Assembly: GCA_964030475.1 (NCBI GenBank) | Contig: CAXIPT010000012.1 | Location: 48,123-112,122 of the forward strand | From: Tethya wilhelma | Taxonomy: Eukaryota > Porifera > Demospongiae > Tethyida > Tethyidae | Direction: 5' to 3' | Length of the DNA: 64,000 nucleotides | In this document: positions 1 through 11,733 of the stretch, piece by piece | Position numbering within the stretch: the stretch's first letter is position 1 | How the letters are laid out: every line of letters begins with the position of its first letter | Program-made: the position numbers and the translations under genes | Notes under the pieces: generated by a model | Told to the model about the DNA's origin: nothing | Seen by the model: the letters and a program-made list of their open reading frames with translations, nothing else | Databases searched by the model: none

Positions 1-52
<52 letters not shown>
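1..52. repeat. (AG)n microsatellite
   Basis: A pure AG dinucleotide run at the window edge. On the - strand it is a CT tract inside the last visible PIKfyve intron. The space from 53 to 239 is intron with no other feature seen. Confidence 0.95.
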
Positions 53-55
<3 letters not shown>

Positions 56-239
56 ATATTATTTTATTCAGTTATAACTGTCCACATTGAAATTATAACT
101 GGAGTTATAACTGTCCATATAACTGTCTGCATGTTAAAATTATAACTCCAGTGAGAACAGTTACAACTCACGTGCGGATAGTGCATGACAGAACTTGCAT
201 GATTTAAAAACAAAAAAAACTCTCTTTCAATGTACCTAC

Positions 240-1738
240 CTATGATACCCACGACCAGTTCCCCCGTGGTCTCATCGATGCAGGTGAGGAGGGAGTAGTC
301 CATGATGGAGTTGTGGGCCAGGAACTCTGAGTCAGCTAGGACAGCTTGCATCAGGACAAACTTGGAGTGAGGGTGAACATATACCGGGTTGTTACAGATA
401 TCTGAAGTAATGGGCCGACCATTAAAACATGTACACAGTCACTGATATAATGTTGCTGGCGGTATCAATGTAGGGAGTATGGGAATGGGATTTTTGGAAT
501 TGGGAATGGGACTGGTGGAATCCAGAATGGGAATCGGAACTGTAGTAAACTTTATAATAATTATTCACTTACAGTTCAGGTAGTTCTCATCTAGTAGGAC
601 AGACTGGGTGTCTCGGCTGGTGTCTTTGCTGGGGTCGATGTACCGACTTCTCATGGAACCTTTTAAATCAAACACCTGAGAATGTGTGTGTGTGTGTGTG
701 TGTGTGTGAGAGTGAGTGAGTGAGTGAGTGTGTTGACCAGTAAGTCAAGTTTAAGACTCAATTCATTGAAAGCCAGTCATTTTCTCTACCAACTAAAAAA
801 ACTATCCAGAAAGCAAACCAATAGCACACCCAGCCTCCATCTCTCTCCCTCCCCCTCTACCTTAGCAGTGCTGTGTCCATAAAGGAGGTTCTCCATGACC
901 AACACATCCAGTCTCTTGGAGTTGCCTGTCTTGGAGTTCTTGAAGCCAATGCTGTAGGCACCCAGGATCTTGGCCAGAGCCAGTGGTCTCTGGGGATGGA
1001 TGGAGTGAGAAGAGAATGAACATGGTTAATATCAGTGAAACCAACTGAAGGATGACACATACTGATTTCATATTGACTCACAATTGATTCATATTGATTC
1101 ATAATTATTATTTATCCATATACTACACATTCGATTTATAATGATTCACATCTGATTCATATTAAATTTTAATTCAATTGTCAAACGATTGGTAGGAGAT
1201 ATTGCACACACACACTAGCTGAAGTAGTTACCTTCTCTTCCAGTGCCTTTGTGACATGCTCCAGATAGTGAGTAGCAAACTGCTCAAATGCTGAAATCTC
1301 AATTGACTTGATCTGCTTCAGAATAAACCTATCATCTGATGTAAGGAAAAGACTTACAAAAATGAATAATTCACTAAGTGCACATTGAACAGAATCTGGT
1401 AATAAAGAGTTCAACTGTTTATGAGAACGAAAACTACTTACTAACTAGCAATGATGTAATGATTACATCATACCTGCAACTTTGCAGAATGCTGATCGGG
1501 ATTTCCCCCCCTTAGCGTCATACTTCACACACCTAGCCAGTGACCTAATGTACCTGGAGGGAGGGAGGGACAGATAATGGCAGAGAGAAAGACATGATTT
1601 GATTTGATCGATTAGCTATTAGCGGCAGCAACTACCTTTCTTCTCCACTGGGAAAGATCTTCTCTCTCAGTTTATGAAACTCCTGGGCATGGTAGACCTT
1701 GCAGAAGAAGCTAGCTGACTTGTCAGGGTTAGTGAATT
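240..1738 (-). other. PIKFYVE: PIP-kinase catalytic domain of PIKfyve (exons within the gene)
   Basis: Six exons encode most of the phosphatidylinositol-phosphate kinase fold. Visible family motifs, in order, are: FFCKVYHAQEFHKLRE (1738-1636); the GGKSRSAF turn (1553-1474); DDRFILKQ with the ATP-site lysine (1335-1232); RPLALAKILGAYSIG and VLVMENLLYG (989-861); VFDLKGSMRSR with the DLKGS catalytic loop, then VLLDENYL (675-573); and HSKFVLMQ...IMDYSLL, the metal-binding I-x-D motif, then ELVVGIIG (401-240). No key catalytic residue is missing from the part seen. The activation loop is outside the window. Confidence 0.93.
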
Positions 1739-3406
1739 CTAGAGAATATAGAGAATACTTTTAATTTACCGTTAATTTTTTGAATGCCAGCTAACAACTT
1801 TGTCTAAGTAGTTTTTTTTGGGGGTTCCCTAATAACACCACTTGCCCATGCCTAGTAACACCACCTACCTAGACTGATGTGCCCGGAGCTCTTGGTGCTA
1901 TCAGTCTCGTCCATCTGACCCCCCACACTGCCAGCAGTGGGATGATGTAATCCCCCCTCCAGTGTGACATCACCTGACTTAGAGAACTGTGCCCCGCCCT
2001 CACGACCTTTGTAACTGGAGGAGCTACTGTCCAACTTATGCTCGTGGGAGCGACTGAAAGGGTCTGCTTTGGGATCTGCTGAGTCGGCAGTAGACATTGT
2101 GAGGCCAGAGAAGAGGGAAATGGCAGAGCTCTTCTTCTTGAGTTCGTTTATAGCAGCTTTGAAGTTGAGGGCCGCCTGACTCTTGAGGGTGGAGCCAGAG
2201 TGAGGGGGGTGTGGCTTCTCAGGATCAGCAGCACCTTTCCTCTTCCTGAGATGAACACACATCAATATCAGAATCAATATCAGTATCAGTATCAGAATCA
2301 ATATCAATATATTAACTTTAATTATATACAGTAGTTAAGATCAAACTATCCATATCAATATCAAAAGATCTGTATCGATATCATCACTAATAGTAATCTT
2401 TATTTAGTAGTTAAGATCGAACATCAGTATCAAAAAATATCAAAATGTGAATTAATTTTCATATCAAAACAGTATCAAATCAATATCACAGAGAGCAATC
2501 AATCTCAATCAAATGTGATCACTCACGCCTTAGGACTTGTAGAGAGAGCTGGTTTGACTTCAGGAAACCCACTGGGAGCAGAAGCTAATCTCTTCATGCT
2601 CACCCTCTCCTCCCTCTGCATCAGGGTGTTCAGCTCCTTGGCGTACTCCCGAGAGCTGAGAGCAAATGCAATGATAGAGGTTGGTTCCTTCTCGTAGATC
2701 GCCACGGGAACCGTGAGGTGTTTGGTCATGGTGTGGTGCTCCGTGTGTTCAAAGGGCGGGGGGAGACGCTGGAAGGGACGAGAGAGGACTCCGTTCTCCC
2801 TGTAGCGACTGGTACGTCTCTCCCCTTTACCTGATCCAATTATCAGAAAGACATATGTGAAATTTCAAAAAAAAAAGTGACCGGTATGTAGTATAATAAT
2901 AATATCGTACACTTACAACATTTTGTGTAAACAATTAATTGTCATAGAATATCAACAGAAAACATATCCGATCCAATTAATAGAAAAACACATGTGAAAT
3001 TTCAAAAAAGTGAATGGTATAATAGCATACTGTATAATACAGCACTTCCTCTATAAAATTAATTGTCTTAGCAATAATTATCAAGCGCAAACATACCCGA
3101 TCTAATTAACAGAAAGTGAAATATGCACAACAAAATTTCGAAATGCCTACTAGTAAAGTAAGTTGCCTACCTTCACTGGCCCCCTCTGTGCTGACCACAG
3201 TGCTGGTGAGGGTCTTCCGGGGGGCATTGCCGGGTCGCTTGTGGTACACTCTGGTGGGTGGAGTCTGGTCGCTATGGTTACTGCCAACGTTAGCGGAGCG
3301 TGTCATTCTTGGACTGCCACTAGTTGCTAGGATAATCTCATTCTGATCTAGATGGTAAAACTTTGAAGTGTCTTCACGACCATCATCACGACCAAAGTCT
3401 AAGGGG

Positions 3407-3454
<48 letters not shown>

Positions 3455-3684
3455 TTACTACAAAATTAATTGGTACAAAATTCTTGTTAATGAAAAATTT
3501 TCAGCAAAAATGCATGTAAATGGGAAAACCAATATTATAGATTCTATTACATACCCCTGAACTTGGCCAAGAACCCTCCTGATGAGTCTGTGGTGTGGAC
3601 CCCCTCATCCTCAGGGGGGTGGGTGGACTCAGAACGACTGGAGATGAGAAGATCATCTTTAGAAGATGTGGAGGAGGCATTGCT

Positions 3685-3715
<31 letters not shown>

Positions 3716-6700
3716 ATAAAGATGGAAGGTTACAACCATGATGACGTTAAGACGATTTGAGTTACAACTATGTACATGTATGTTGAGATTTGAGTCATAA
3801 CCATGGTGATGTCTGAGTTACACTGAGTTTTACTGAGTTTAGTTAAATAACCATGCTGATATAAGTTATAACTAGTCTATTTTGCGGAAGGCAATATCCA
3901 ATTCCTCACTGTGATTTCTCCTGACTGCCTCCCTCTCCTTCTGTTGGGGGTAGTGTGGTAGATGCCCCCAGGGGGTCCTCCAGTGACTCCTTGGTGCTGG
4001 CGGAGGTGCTGGTAGTGCCCCCGCTGAGGGTAGCCAGCTGGTCCCCTCCTCCTCCGCTGGTGGAGGGGGCATCTTTAGGAGCAGCTGGGGTGGAGTTAGA
4101 GTCAGACAACTGACGTTGGTGAGACTTCTCTGAAGGTAGAGGACAGAAATACGTACATTATGGAAATTATGAAATGTTGAATGTATTAATGTCACCAATA
4201 GAACAGCTATGAACGGATCACAAGTGTGTATGTGAAATGGTTAGTTGCCAGATCACTTTTGTACAGCAAACCTAACATCAGTTCAAACATTTATCCTTCC
4301 AATTCTGTAAACCACTATAATAGAAGGTATTTAATTTATATACTATTGGGAGCGGCTTTGTGGTTAGTTCAACAATAATTCGGACTACCAACCCATGGGT
4401 AGGCAGTTCGAGTCCAACCTTAGAGTCGTCTTTTTTCTCCTTTAAATTTAACAACCGATAAATTAACTGACTTGTTTTCTCATAGCTTCCATCAGAGAGG
4501 TTCCTGGAATGGGAATGGGACTGTTTACCATTGGACTGTGTGCCCAGGAATTGAGATTGGGAATGGGATGAGGACTCTGTGGTTGGTTCCCGTTTCAGGG
4601 ATGGACTGGAGTTAGTAGAGGTACTGGTAGAAGTGGGTGTGGTTGAATGATCATCTCTACAATAGAGAGAAAAATTGAATACTAGCTATTATAAATAGTG
4701 GGAAAATTTGAAATATGCTTATAAATAGAGAGAGAAATAAATGAATACACTCATACGATATTGAACACAGTACTCTTAAATAGAGAGAAATATTGAACAC
4801 TAGTAAAAACAGGACAAAAAAATCTTACTTCAATGTGATGTCCCTGGCTCCACTCTGACTGCTGCTGGAGGTGTTGGTGGCAGTGAGTGTGAGGGGGGAG
4901 TCCCGGGGGGACCTGGAGGGGGGACCCTCTAGGGGGTAGGCAGGAGCCTCACGCAACTTCCTACGATAGTCCCTCACACGGAAATCAAGATCTTCCAAAC
5001 TATAAATGGAAAGGACAGCAGTGGGATGAAAATAGAATGATTGCAAGACATGTAATTGTTTGTGCAGGATGCTATAGTTTGAGGCTATACTGTACCAGAT
5101 TGTGAACTAGACAGCTCTGATGACTATATACACAGAAGCATTAAAAGTATGCATGGCAATTGTTTATTAAACCACAATCAACCACATGGAAGTACATAGA
5201 AGTAAACAAAAGCATGTTGAGAGGGAGAGTCCCTGGGACTTCCCCTGGAGGCTTCACATCACATTCCTAACATGGAAGGACTTTCAGTATCATAGTCCGT
5301 GAAGCTGAGTGTGATTGTTTCTACTCAACTCAAAAGTGGGTTCAGCTTGCCTTCTTGTCTATAGCATCAAGTCAACAGTCAGGAATGGGAGGTATACAAC
5401 AAGAGAATAATAAAATTAATTATTAATTTAATACTTCTACTATAATATTATTATACAGAATCTTTAATATTTTACAGGATCTATTCAGTCTACATTGAAT
5501 AGTACATGCTCTGGTGCTGCTGAAGCTGATCCAAGCAGGGAAGTCATTATACACAACGATGTGTGGAGGGCATTTCGAGACTTCAATGGCATATTCAAAT
5601 ACTACATCTTTGTAGCTAGTAACTGCTCATCAAAACGCTCCACTGGATGGTGGCACACAGGTTTGTGTGTGCAGAGACCAGACACTGGAGAAGCACTGAG
5701 GTTGGACCTCCACATCAAGACAGAAACTTCGGTTGACAATGAACATCAGACACAGGCAAAAAGATACTGGAACGTGACAGTATTGCCCACAAAATGGAGA
5801 CCAGGATGCTACCCAGTGTTTGAATCTTCTCAAGAATGGCACGCAGTGAAGGTGTTCAATGCTTTTACTGAATATTTTGGAGAATTTGGTGTCTACAAAC
5901 TTCTAACCAACAACTGCATTCATTTTGCATATGGATTCAGGGAACACATGAAGAACTATGACGGAGATTGTGAGATGATCAGAGACTACTCCGACTTTAA
6001 ACATTACGCAGGAGGAAAAGGATTTGCAATCAACCAGCCATCAGAGCAGGCATATAACTACTTACAATGATCATTGCGTTGAACTGTATAGCCACCAGTA
6101 AGGCAGAACAGAACAATAATTATAATAGGTAATAATGACTATATATATATCGTTCAAACTAAATATAGAAAACTAGCACTATAGTTTGGGTAGTGAAATA
6201 ATGCCATTGGATAAACTGTCATGTCATGAATATTAATCATATTTTACATATAAAGAAGTTCAATGTCACTTGATGAGTTGGAATGGACCAGACAGTCAAA
6301 CACACAGGCTCAAACAAAGCAGGCAACAAAAGCTAGTGCTTATTAATCTTTGCTAATCAGTTTAGTGTATGTACGTTCAAATACTGTACCTCTATATATA
6401 CCGTCCACACTATAACTTATGCATGCATGCACCATGCATGGAGTCTCTCTTAAGTTTGTTCTAAGCATGAATAAAATAAAGGTATATAATTTTGATGCAG
6501 GCACCTCAGTTAAATTCTCTAACAAGATAATCGTCCATAATGATGTCTCCATGGAGGAAATTTCGAGACTTCAATGGCAAATTTGAATACATTACATTAC
6601 ATTTTCATGAAGATAGCTGAAAAAGCAACCAATAGAACGGGGAGAACGAGTGCTTTCCAAAGGTGCTTAAAAAATTTGGAATTAACTGGTTCAATAATAA

Positions 6701-7188
6701 GAAAGTTATTCAATTTTTTCTACCGGAATTCTCAAAACAGATGGACTTTAGTAGCTAGCCCTCAAATGGAGTCATTTTCTATGGTAATATCTCACATGCA
6801 GGCACATGACATTGTATGCATGCAACAAAAGATCCTTCAAACTATAAAATCACTAGCATCATAGCATGGCTAGCGAAACAATAGCAATGTATAAACTGAT
6901 CGAGCAGAGAGATTGATAAGCACTATAAGCTTTTAATGCTCATCACATGATAGTGCACATATAAATATTCACGACTGCATGTCATGAATATATTATTATT
7001 ATATCTTTTACATATAAAGAAGTCCAATGTCACCTGATGAGAATCAAAAGCTAGTGTTTATATCAATCACTGCAGATAGTCTAACTGCATGTTCAAACAT
7101 TGCACCTCTATAATTATACCATCCAGTTAACAAGAAATGGGAGGTAAGTAATGTAAGCACTCATACAAATCTGTGATTATCATGCATA

Positions 7189-7238
<50 letters not shown>

Positions 7239-9123
7239 NCCTTATAACAGTACAATAGTCAATTGTTGCATTAAGTAATACTACCTAATTAGCACCTAAT
7301 ATAATGTAAAACAAAGTGTTGGTTTTGCTACTCTTTTACCACAACTCAATATAATCACATAAGGTGTTATACTAGCATGCTATGTGCTTATCAGAAAGAA
7401 CCACGGTTTGCTGATAATTATGCATGGACTGATTCAACACTCCCTTTTGACCATATAATTATTTGTACAAAACAAATCCAAGCTAAATTTTTATATAAAG
7501 ATACAATACACTACTGCATAGTGACAAACCATCTCATAACATTATCCACACTCACTTTATGTTCCAGCACTCCACCACTTCACTGATGGACCTCTTGAAG
7601 TCCTCCAGGTCATCCAACAGGGCACTCACCATCTCATCCTCCCTCTCCTGTCTCTCCCCCGGACTAGCAGAGGCAGTGGAGGACTTCTCCTCAGAGGACG
7701 AGGTGATCCCTGAGGCAAGGAAGCCAGCGGACACTACCAAGGTCTTCAGGTTGTTTGCCTTCACTCTCAGAGCCTCTCTCTCAGCCTGTATGGGTTAGCA
7801 GGACATGGGAATAGGACATCATGAGAGAATCTTACCAGTATCATTATCTTGAATGTGAAAAAAATCTATTCACAAACTGGTTTGCACATAGCCATCTTAC
7901 AGTCTAATTCCCACACACATCTTACTAGCATGTACATTGAATCTGAAAACTTTTCACTGTTCACAAACTGGTCTGTACTAGCCTCACACTCAGGGCCCTT
8001 CTTCCTCAAAAGGTCAAAGGAGAGAACCTGGGTACAAGGCTGTAGGTTTGCACAGCTAGAGCCTACCCTTAACAACACAATATAAGTTAAGTTACAACCC
8101 ATGGCAACTAGTAACTCAAGCAAACTAGTAACAGTTTACAGCTACATCGTAGCAAATGAATCCTGTTCTATTTTCTTTTTTAAGTTTGACAATCTCCTCC
8201 TCCTTATACCTTGCAGTTGGCGATGTGGTCCTCTACTAGTGCAGTGATAGGCTCCATGCTGTACTTGGACAGCTTCTGAGTGATGCGATAGAACACTGCC
8301 TCCATTCTGAAGGAATAGAATACAAAATCCATCGTCATAAAATATACCAGTAGATCAGGGGAGGATGTACATGTACATGTAGTTTTTGAAACATGATTTT
8401 AACTCTAAATAGGCAACCGTTGGTCGTTAGAAGCTGGGACTAGCACCATTACGATTGGTATGAAGAGATCTTTCAAATGATATGGTTTATTTTGAGAATT
8501 GAAAAATGGGCATTTTTATCAAAAAATTACACTCGACCAAAGGCTATAATCCATGGTTTTTGATGATTTTGGTCAAAATTTAAATCTGACTATAAACCAC
8601 ATCATTTGAAAGATCTCTTCACACTGATCACAATGGTACCCACCCCAGCTCAATACGACCTTCCTAGGCTGAGATACAACCCAGAATGCGTCTCAACCTA
8701 CATACACCTAATAAATGTATGGGAAATTGAAGTAGCTAACAACTGTACGATACAAGTAAAGACAGGAAGACCATAGCTTAGCACGAAGTGCTCTGACTAG
8801 AGAATTATGTCATCAGGAAGTATGCTACCACTGTACTCTGACACTTTCCCTGAATATATTCCCAGTACGGTAGTATTAGGTGGATAGGAGTGGTGTGTGT
8901 TATTACATTTTTAATGTTTTTTATACATGTACTTGTTTCTTATTATCAAGTTGGGAATATGCAATGTCATGAATACATAAACACCCCATGCATGTGGTAC
9001 ACTTACACTCTCTGGACGTCTTTGATGTCAGAGACATAGTTGAGGTGGTATTTATCATGGGGGGTTGTTATAGCCAGTTGACGAGGGGGCAGGAGGACCT
9101 CCAGGGAAGATATGGTGGAGGGC
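240..9123 (-). CDS. PIKFYVE: PIKfyve (1-phosphatidylinositol-3-phosphate 5-kinase), C-terminal half, 16 exons
   Basis: PIKfyve phosphorylates PI3P to PI(3,5)P2 on endosomes. Exons read 5' to 3' on the - strand: 9123-9007, 8306-8210, 7785-7556, 4999-4829, 4656-4529, 4129-3910, 3682-3555, 3398-3171, 2830-2527, 2245-1869, 1738-1636, 1553-1474, 1335-1232, 989-861, 675-573, 401-240. Each has AG/GT borders and the phases agree throughout. The first exons resemble the helical segment after the Cys/His region (SLEVLLPP, DIKDVQRV). The middle exons are a Ser/Pro-rich linker. Exon 2830-2527 carries the strongly conserved EKEPTSIIAFALSSREY. The last six exons are the lipid-kinase domain. The final exon, with the activation loop, lies beyond the left edge. 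The remaining N-terminal half sits on the opposite strand at 29-36 kb. Identification is secure; individual linker splice sites are less so. Confidence 0.93.
684..731. repeat. (TG)n/(GAGT)n microsatellite in a PIKfyve intron
   Basis: About twelve TG units run into several GAGT units, directly upstream (on the - strand) of the DLKGS exon. Confidence 0.9.
2250..2490. repeat. Degenerate (ATCARTATCA)n satellite-like intron
   Basis: Short hexamer-like units around ATCAATATCAG/ATCAGTATCA fill most of the PIKfyve intron between exons 2245 and 2527. Confidence 0.75.
3407..3450. repeat. (GA)n microsatellite; second at 3686-3711
   Basis: Two GA runs, each lying next to the splice acceptor of a - strand PIKfyve exon (3398 and 3682). 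On the coding strand they serve as polypyrimidine tracts. Confidence 0.9.
4343..4440 (+). repeat. tRNA-derived SINE-like element
   Basis: GCGGCTTTGTGGTTAGTT resembles a polymerase III A box, and GCAGTTCGAGTCC, about 50 bases later, resembles a B box. The sequence between has an anticodon-arm-like part (CGGACTACCAACCC). The acceptor stem does not close, and a T-rich tail follows, so this is a tRNA-derived repeat rather than a working tRNA. It lies in the PIKfyve intron between 4130 and 4528. Confidence 0.5.
5385..6070 (+). CDS. LRAT/NlpC-like papain-fold protein, nested in a PIKfyve intron
   Basis: Two exons, 5385-5391 and 5478-6070, give 199 residues. The first exon is only ATGGGAG followed by a GT donor; the second follows TTTTACAG and stays open to a TGA. 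The protein has the histidine and cysteine boxes of the NlpC/P60-LRAT-like superfamily: WWHTGL (His62) and TNNCIHFAYGF (Cys149, His151). That order and spacing fit LRAT-type acyltransferases or PPPDE-type thiol peptidases, so the chemistry is not decided. There is no signal peptide or clear membrane segment, so it is probably cytosolic. It lies entirely inside the PIKfyve intron between exons 7785-7556 and 4999-4829, on the other strand. Degenerate copies follow downstream. The family assignment comes from motif reading only. Confidence 0.72.
6500..6600 (+). pseudogene. Degenerate copy of the LRAT-like gene
   Basis: The stretch encoding KIIVHNDV and then, after frame changes, CGAGACTTCAATGGC closely matches positions 5547-5590 of the intact gene (REVIIHNDVWRAFRDFNG). 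The copy has a frameshift around the Trp codon and loses the rest of the reading frame. Its 3' flank (about 6870-7040) repeats the 3' flank of the intact gene (about 6180-6270), including the string ACATATAAAGAAGT. It is therefore a tandem duplicate that has decayed. Confidence 0.65.
7137..7143 (+). pseudogene. Start exon of a third LRAT-like copy, cut off by a gap
   Basis: ATGGGAG followed by GTAAGT at 7137-7149 matches the tiny first exon of the intact gene (ATGGGAG then GTATAC). It follows a flank, CCTCTATA and so on, that also repeats. A CT microsatellite and the N at 7239 follow about 90 bases later, and no second exon is seen beyond them. It is either a truncated third tandem unit or an intact copy lost in the gap. 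Confidence 0.4.
7193..7239. repeat. (CT)n microsatellite ending at a scaffold join (N)
   Basis: A CT run ends at the single N at 7239. PIKfyve exons continue in consistent order, strand and phase on both sides, so this join appears correct. Confidence 0.9.
8411..8680. mobile_element. Hairpin MITE, family A, copy 1
   Basis: About 270 bases with long imperfect terminal inverted repeats. AAGAGATCTTTCAAATGATATGG near the left end reappears reverse-complemented as CATCATTTGAAAGATCTCTTC on the right, and the right outer end reads CCTTCCTAGGCTGAGATA. Related copies lie at 12.86-13.15, 33.60-33.79 and 34.41-34.68 kb. It has no coding capacity. It lies in the PIKfyve intron upstream of exon 8306-8210. 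Confidence 0.8.
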
Positions 9124-9290
9124 CTGCATGGGGGAAGGAGGGGGTAATTATAATAATGCTTTTAATTGGTGAGTTAGTGTGCAGTGGTAGACAACTCATG
9201 CCAAGATACTGGTACATGTATTAGGTGTGGCAGGAACTGTGAATGCTGTAGACAATGATAAGTAAATTCATATTGTCATGTGGTGACTAT

Positions 9291-9298
9291 TGACGTCA
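9291..9298. promoter_or_regulatory. Perfect CRE palindrome TGACGTCA
   Basis: An eight-base CREB/ATF-type site, between the upper PIKfyve exon on the - strand and the kinase start at 9722 on the + strand. The motif alone does not prove function. Nothing else is seen from 9124 to 9700. Confidence 0.3.
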
Positions 9299-9721
9299 CA
9301 TGTTTCCATGGCAATACTATAGTATGTGAATGTTATCACATGATGAGGGTTATGATAGCTACAAGTATATTGCTATACATGCAGCATAACATTTGCTGGA
9401 TTTATAAAGTGCACACAATTATGTATAGGCTCTCAACTGAGACTGTCATTTGAAGATTCTGTTTGAGTTGGAGGCACATTATCGACTATACAGGTTTGTC
9501 AATACATAAATGGCAAATTTATATGCCTATTATACTTACTAGCATAGGAAGGGTGGGTGATTGAGTACAAAATATGTAACTTGATGATCATTTTCTTATA
9601 ATTTTCCACACACACAGGACTGATTTCTTTCCCTGCCTAAATTTCCATCTGCCCAAAGAAGCAGACTAACATCTATAGGCACACTCTGAGTCGAGTATCA
9701 ATATAACACTTGTTGATCAAA

Positions 9722-9864
9722 ATGGCTAGACGACCAGACAATGAATTGGGTTTCTCGTTTGCTAATGTTCAAATCTTTCGAGATCAAGAACTAGGACATG
9801 GTTCCTATGGAGCTGTCTACAAGGCTAAATGTGACTCACTGCCATGTGCTGCCAAGTTGATCTA
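9722..9864 (+). CDS. Protein kinase, N-terminal exon only (cut by gap)
   Basis: The ATG at 9722 opens a 47-residue frame that ends at the N at 9865. It contains a complete glycine-rich loop, GHGSYGAVYKAK (Gly25, Gly27, Gly30), and the start of the beta-3 strand with the ATP-binding lysine (CAAKLI, Lys45). The kinase domain thus begins almost at the N-terminus with no extracellular part. From memory this looks like a kinase family expanded in sponges, but I cannot separate tyrosine from serine/threonine kinase without the catalytic loop. Sequence right of the N is a MITE, so the rest of the gene is missing here. Confidence 0.7.
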
Positions 9865-9865
9865 N

Positions 9866-10016
9866 CTTTCCGCGAAAATTTTCCCCCACGAAATTTGTAA
9901 GGTATGTGGTCGTCACGTATAGTTGAGACGCGATCCACGAAAATTTTCCCCACGAATTTCTATTCAAGACGAAAACGCAAAAATTTTCCCCCACGAAAAT
10001 TTCCCGCTATACGGTA
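9866..10016. mobile_element. MITE family B, truncated copy
   Basis: Contains the blocks CGAAAATTTTCCCCCACGAA, AGACGAAAACGCAAAAATTT and the terminus CCCGCTATACGGTA. The left end is lost at the N. A full copy in the opposite orientation is at 35364-35573. Confidence 0.8.
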
Positions 10017-10165
10017 TGTCAAGGTAGGGGGTAGTTACATGTCAAGGTAGGGGGGTGGCTACATGTCAGGGTATAGGGGGGTGGCTACATGTCAAGGTAG
10101 GGGTAAATGTCACTGGGTAGGGGGCGGCTACATGTCAGGGTACAGGGGTAGCTATACATTGAGGT
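10016..10165. repeat. Minisatellite, about 25-30 bp unit
   Basis: About six irregular units of the form GTCAAGGTAGGGGGTGGCTACAT, starting exactly where MITE family B ends. Confidence 0.8.
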
Positions 10166-10384
10166 GAACTATAGCCTAAAGAAGAGGTAGACATGATGGT
10201 GCCTTTGCTGACCTGGCAATTCTGTTGAATATATTCCAGTTATGTGACCACACACCCACACCCACACCCACACAGACCCCCAACATGTATTGCATGGGCT
10301 GAAGGTGGAGCTTCAAGAGTTACAAGAGGTACATTAATTAATGCACAAGTGCCATAATGGTAGCTAATGTATCTTGTGTGAGCA

Positions 10385-10470
10385 GTTTAGCCCTGTAAAC
10401 CAAGTCCTCCCCGCAATGCTTATTGCTAAGCGCGGAGAGGGCCTGGTCTCCAAAATCATGTGAGTGACAT
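10385..10470. repeat. Dispersed repeat (AAACCAAGTCCTCC type), copy 1
   Basis: A segment with TGCTTATTGCTAAGCGCGG and GAGGGCCTGGTCTCCAAAATC. It is closely matched at 13190-13265. From 10470 to 11170 an open frame on the + strand (to 10876) exists, but nothing in it is recognisable. Confidence 0.6.
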
Positions 10471-11170
10471 CAAGAAAAGTGAACATGGGCAATTTTGCGT
10501 GCACGTGGAAGTTGCACACCTCAAAACCACTTCCTGCCCATGCATTTCAACTTCTTTGAAGCGCCAAAACGCCGCGTACAGGCCAGGACTACCTCAGATA
10601 GCTGAAGATCGGTTGCTGTGGCTGGTGTATATATGCTGTTTGAGATCACTTAGTGAGGGAAGTGCTCCAACAGAAGCTCGATCACATAGGCCAACGCTCT
10701 CTCGTTCAACTCCTGTGCCTCTTCTCGTGGTTGATGGTAAATTGTCTATTGACAAAGTGTCAATATCTCTCTGTGGCCGATTGTCTGCCCAGTCAAAACT
10801 GAAGCTGGGGAGATTACGGATTCTGATAGCTAACCAAGCTATCAAATTCAGTACACCGGAATCTATAATGGTATGATGTGGTGTTGTTGTGTCATATACC
10901 CTACTGTATCTATTATTCTATTCAAGCACACCTTATGACGTATCCCTTGGTGTATGTTTAGATTGTCGTACACCCATATCCAGTGCCCATCTTGAACTTT
11001 TTCAATATAGCTACGTACTGGGATTCTGCATCAGTTAGCTTTAATAGATACTTCCATGCTCCATTGTATGAAGCACATATTCCAGCATGCATGGTTAAGC
11101 ACAGTGATTGTCTATTTTTATCCATACCAGCCAGTATTATATAGATTTAAAATTATTTTAATGCTCTTAC

Positions 11171-11733
11171 TTGTCTATTAGTTGCTCGTGCTATTAACAT
11201 GTAGGTCAACAGAAGCTGGATTTCAAGAAACCATTTTGAACCCCCTCTCATCAATGTACACAGTGACGACACAACTTCAACCAACCTCTCTGGATCACCG
11301 TCAACGTGTGACTTATCTGCCGATACTAGTGCAGAAAACAACTCCATAAAGTCTGGAGCATGAGTACGTATATCAGCAATCACTCCATCAACAGAGAAGG
11401 TGTCAAAATGCTCAATTGTATTGGGACCACGATGTACACTTAGAGATGGAGACATAACCGCATGGACTTGATTCTTCAGGGTATCAACTGACACAAGTGG
11501 AGCTGCTGGTGACGTACTGGAAAGTTGTAAAGCATAATTATTTTTAAGTTCAGGCTGTATTAGCATTTTTTGTACTTAGTAGTACTGCATGTAGAGGATT
11601 TTAATTCTGACCCTTAAGGTGCTGCACTTCAGCTTGAAGTTGTTTTACTTGTATTTTTAGCTGTTCGTTTTCACTTATGCTATGTGGAAATGCCTGCTTC
11701 ACTAGCTGGGAAACTAGGTTGTGACTGTACTCC
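11171..11733 (-). CDS. Transposon-associated protein fragment (coiled coil plus conserved helical domain)
   Basis: Two exons with compatible phase, 11733-11612 and 11574-11171. The first encodes a coiled coil (SENEQLKIQVKQLQAEVQHLK). The second encodes a domain with THAPDFMELFSALV, VVSSLCTLMRGGSKWFLEIQ and LLTYMLIARATNRQ, ending at a GTAAG donor. From memory this layout matches the N-terminal part of large proteins of the DUF6589 type that are repeated in sponge and cnidarian genomes and behave like mobile-element genes. No further exons are seen downstream (below 11171), so it is probably truncated. The family name is from recall and not verified. Confidence 0.5.

Noticed and set aside
4343..4440. 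A functional tRNA gene
   Set aside because: A and B boxes are recognisable but the acceptor stem does not pair; a SINE fits better.
10460..10876. A 138-codon + strand open frame
   Set aside because: No recognisable motif, overlaps a dispersed repeat at its start and an equally open antisense frame.
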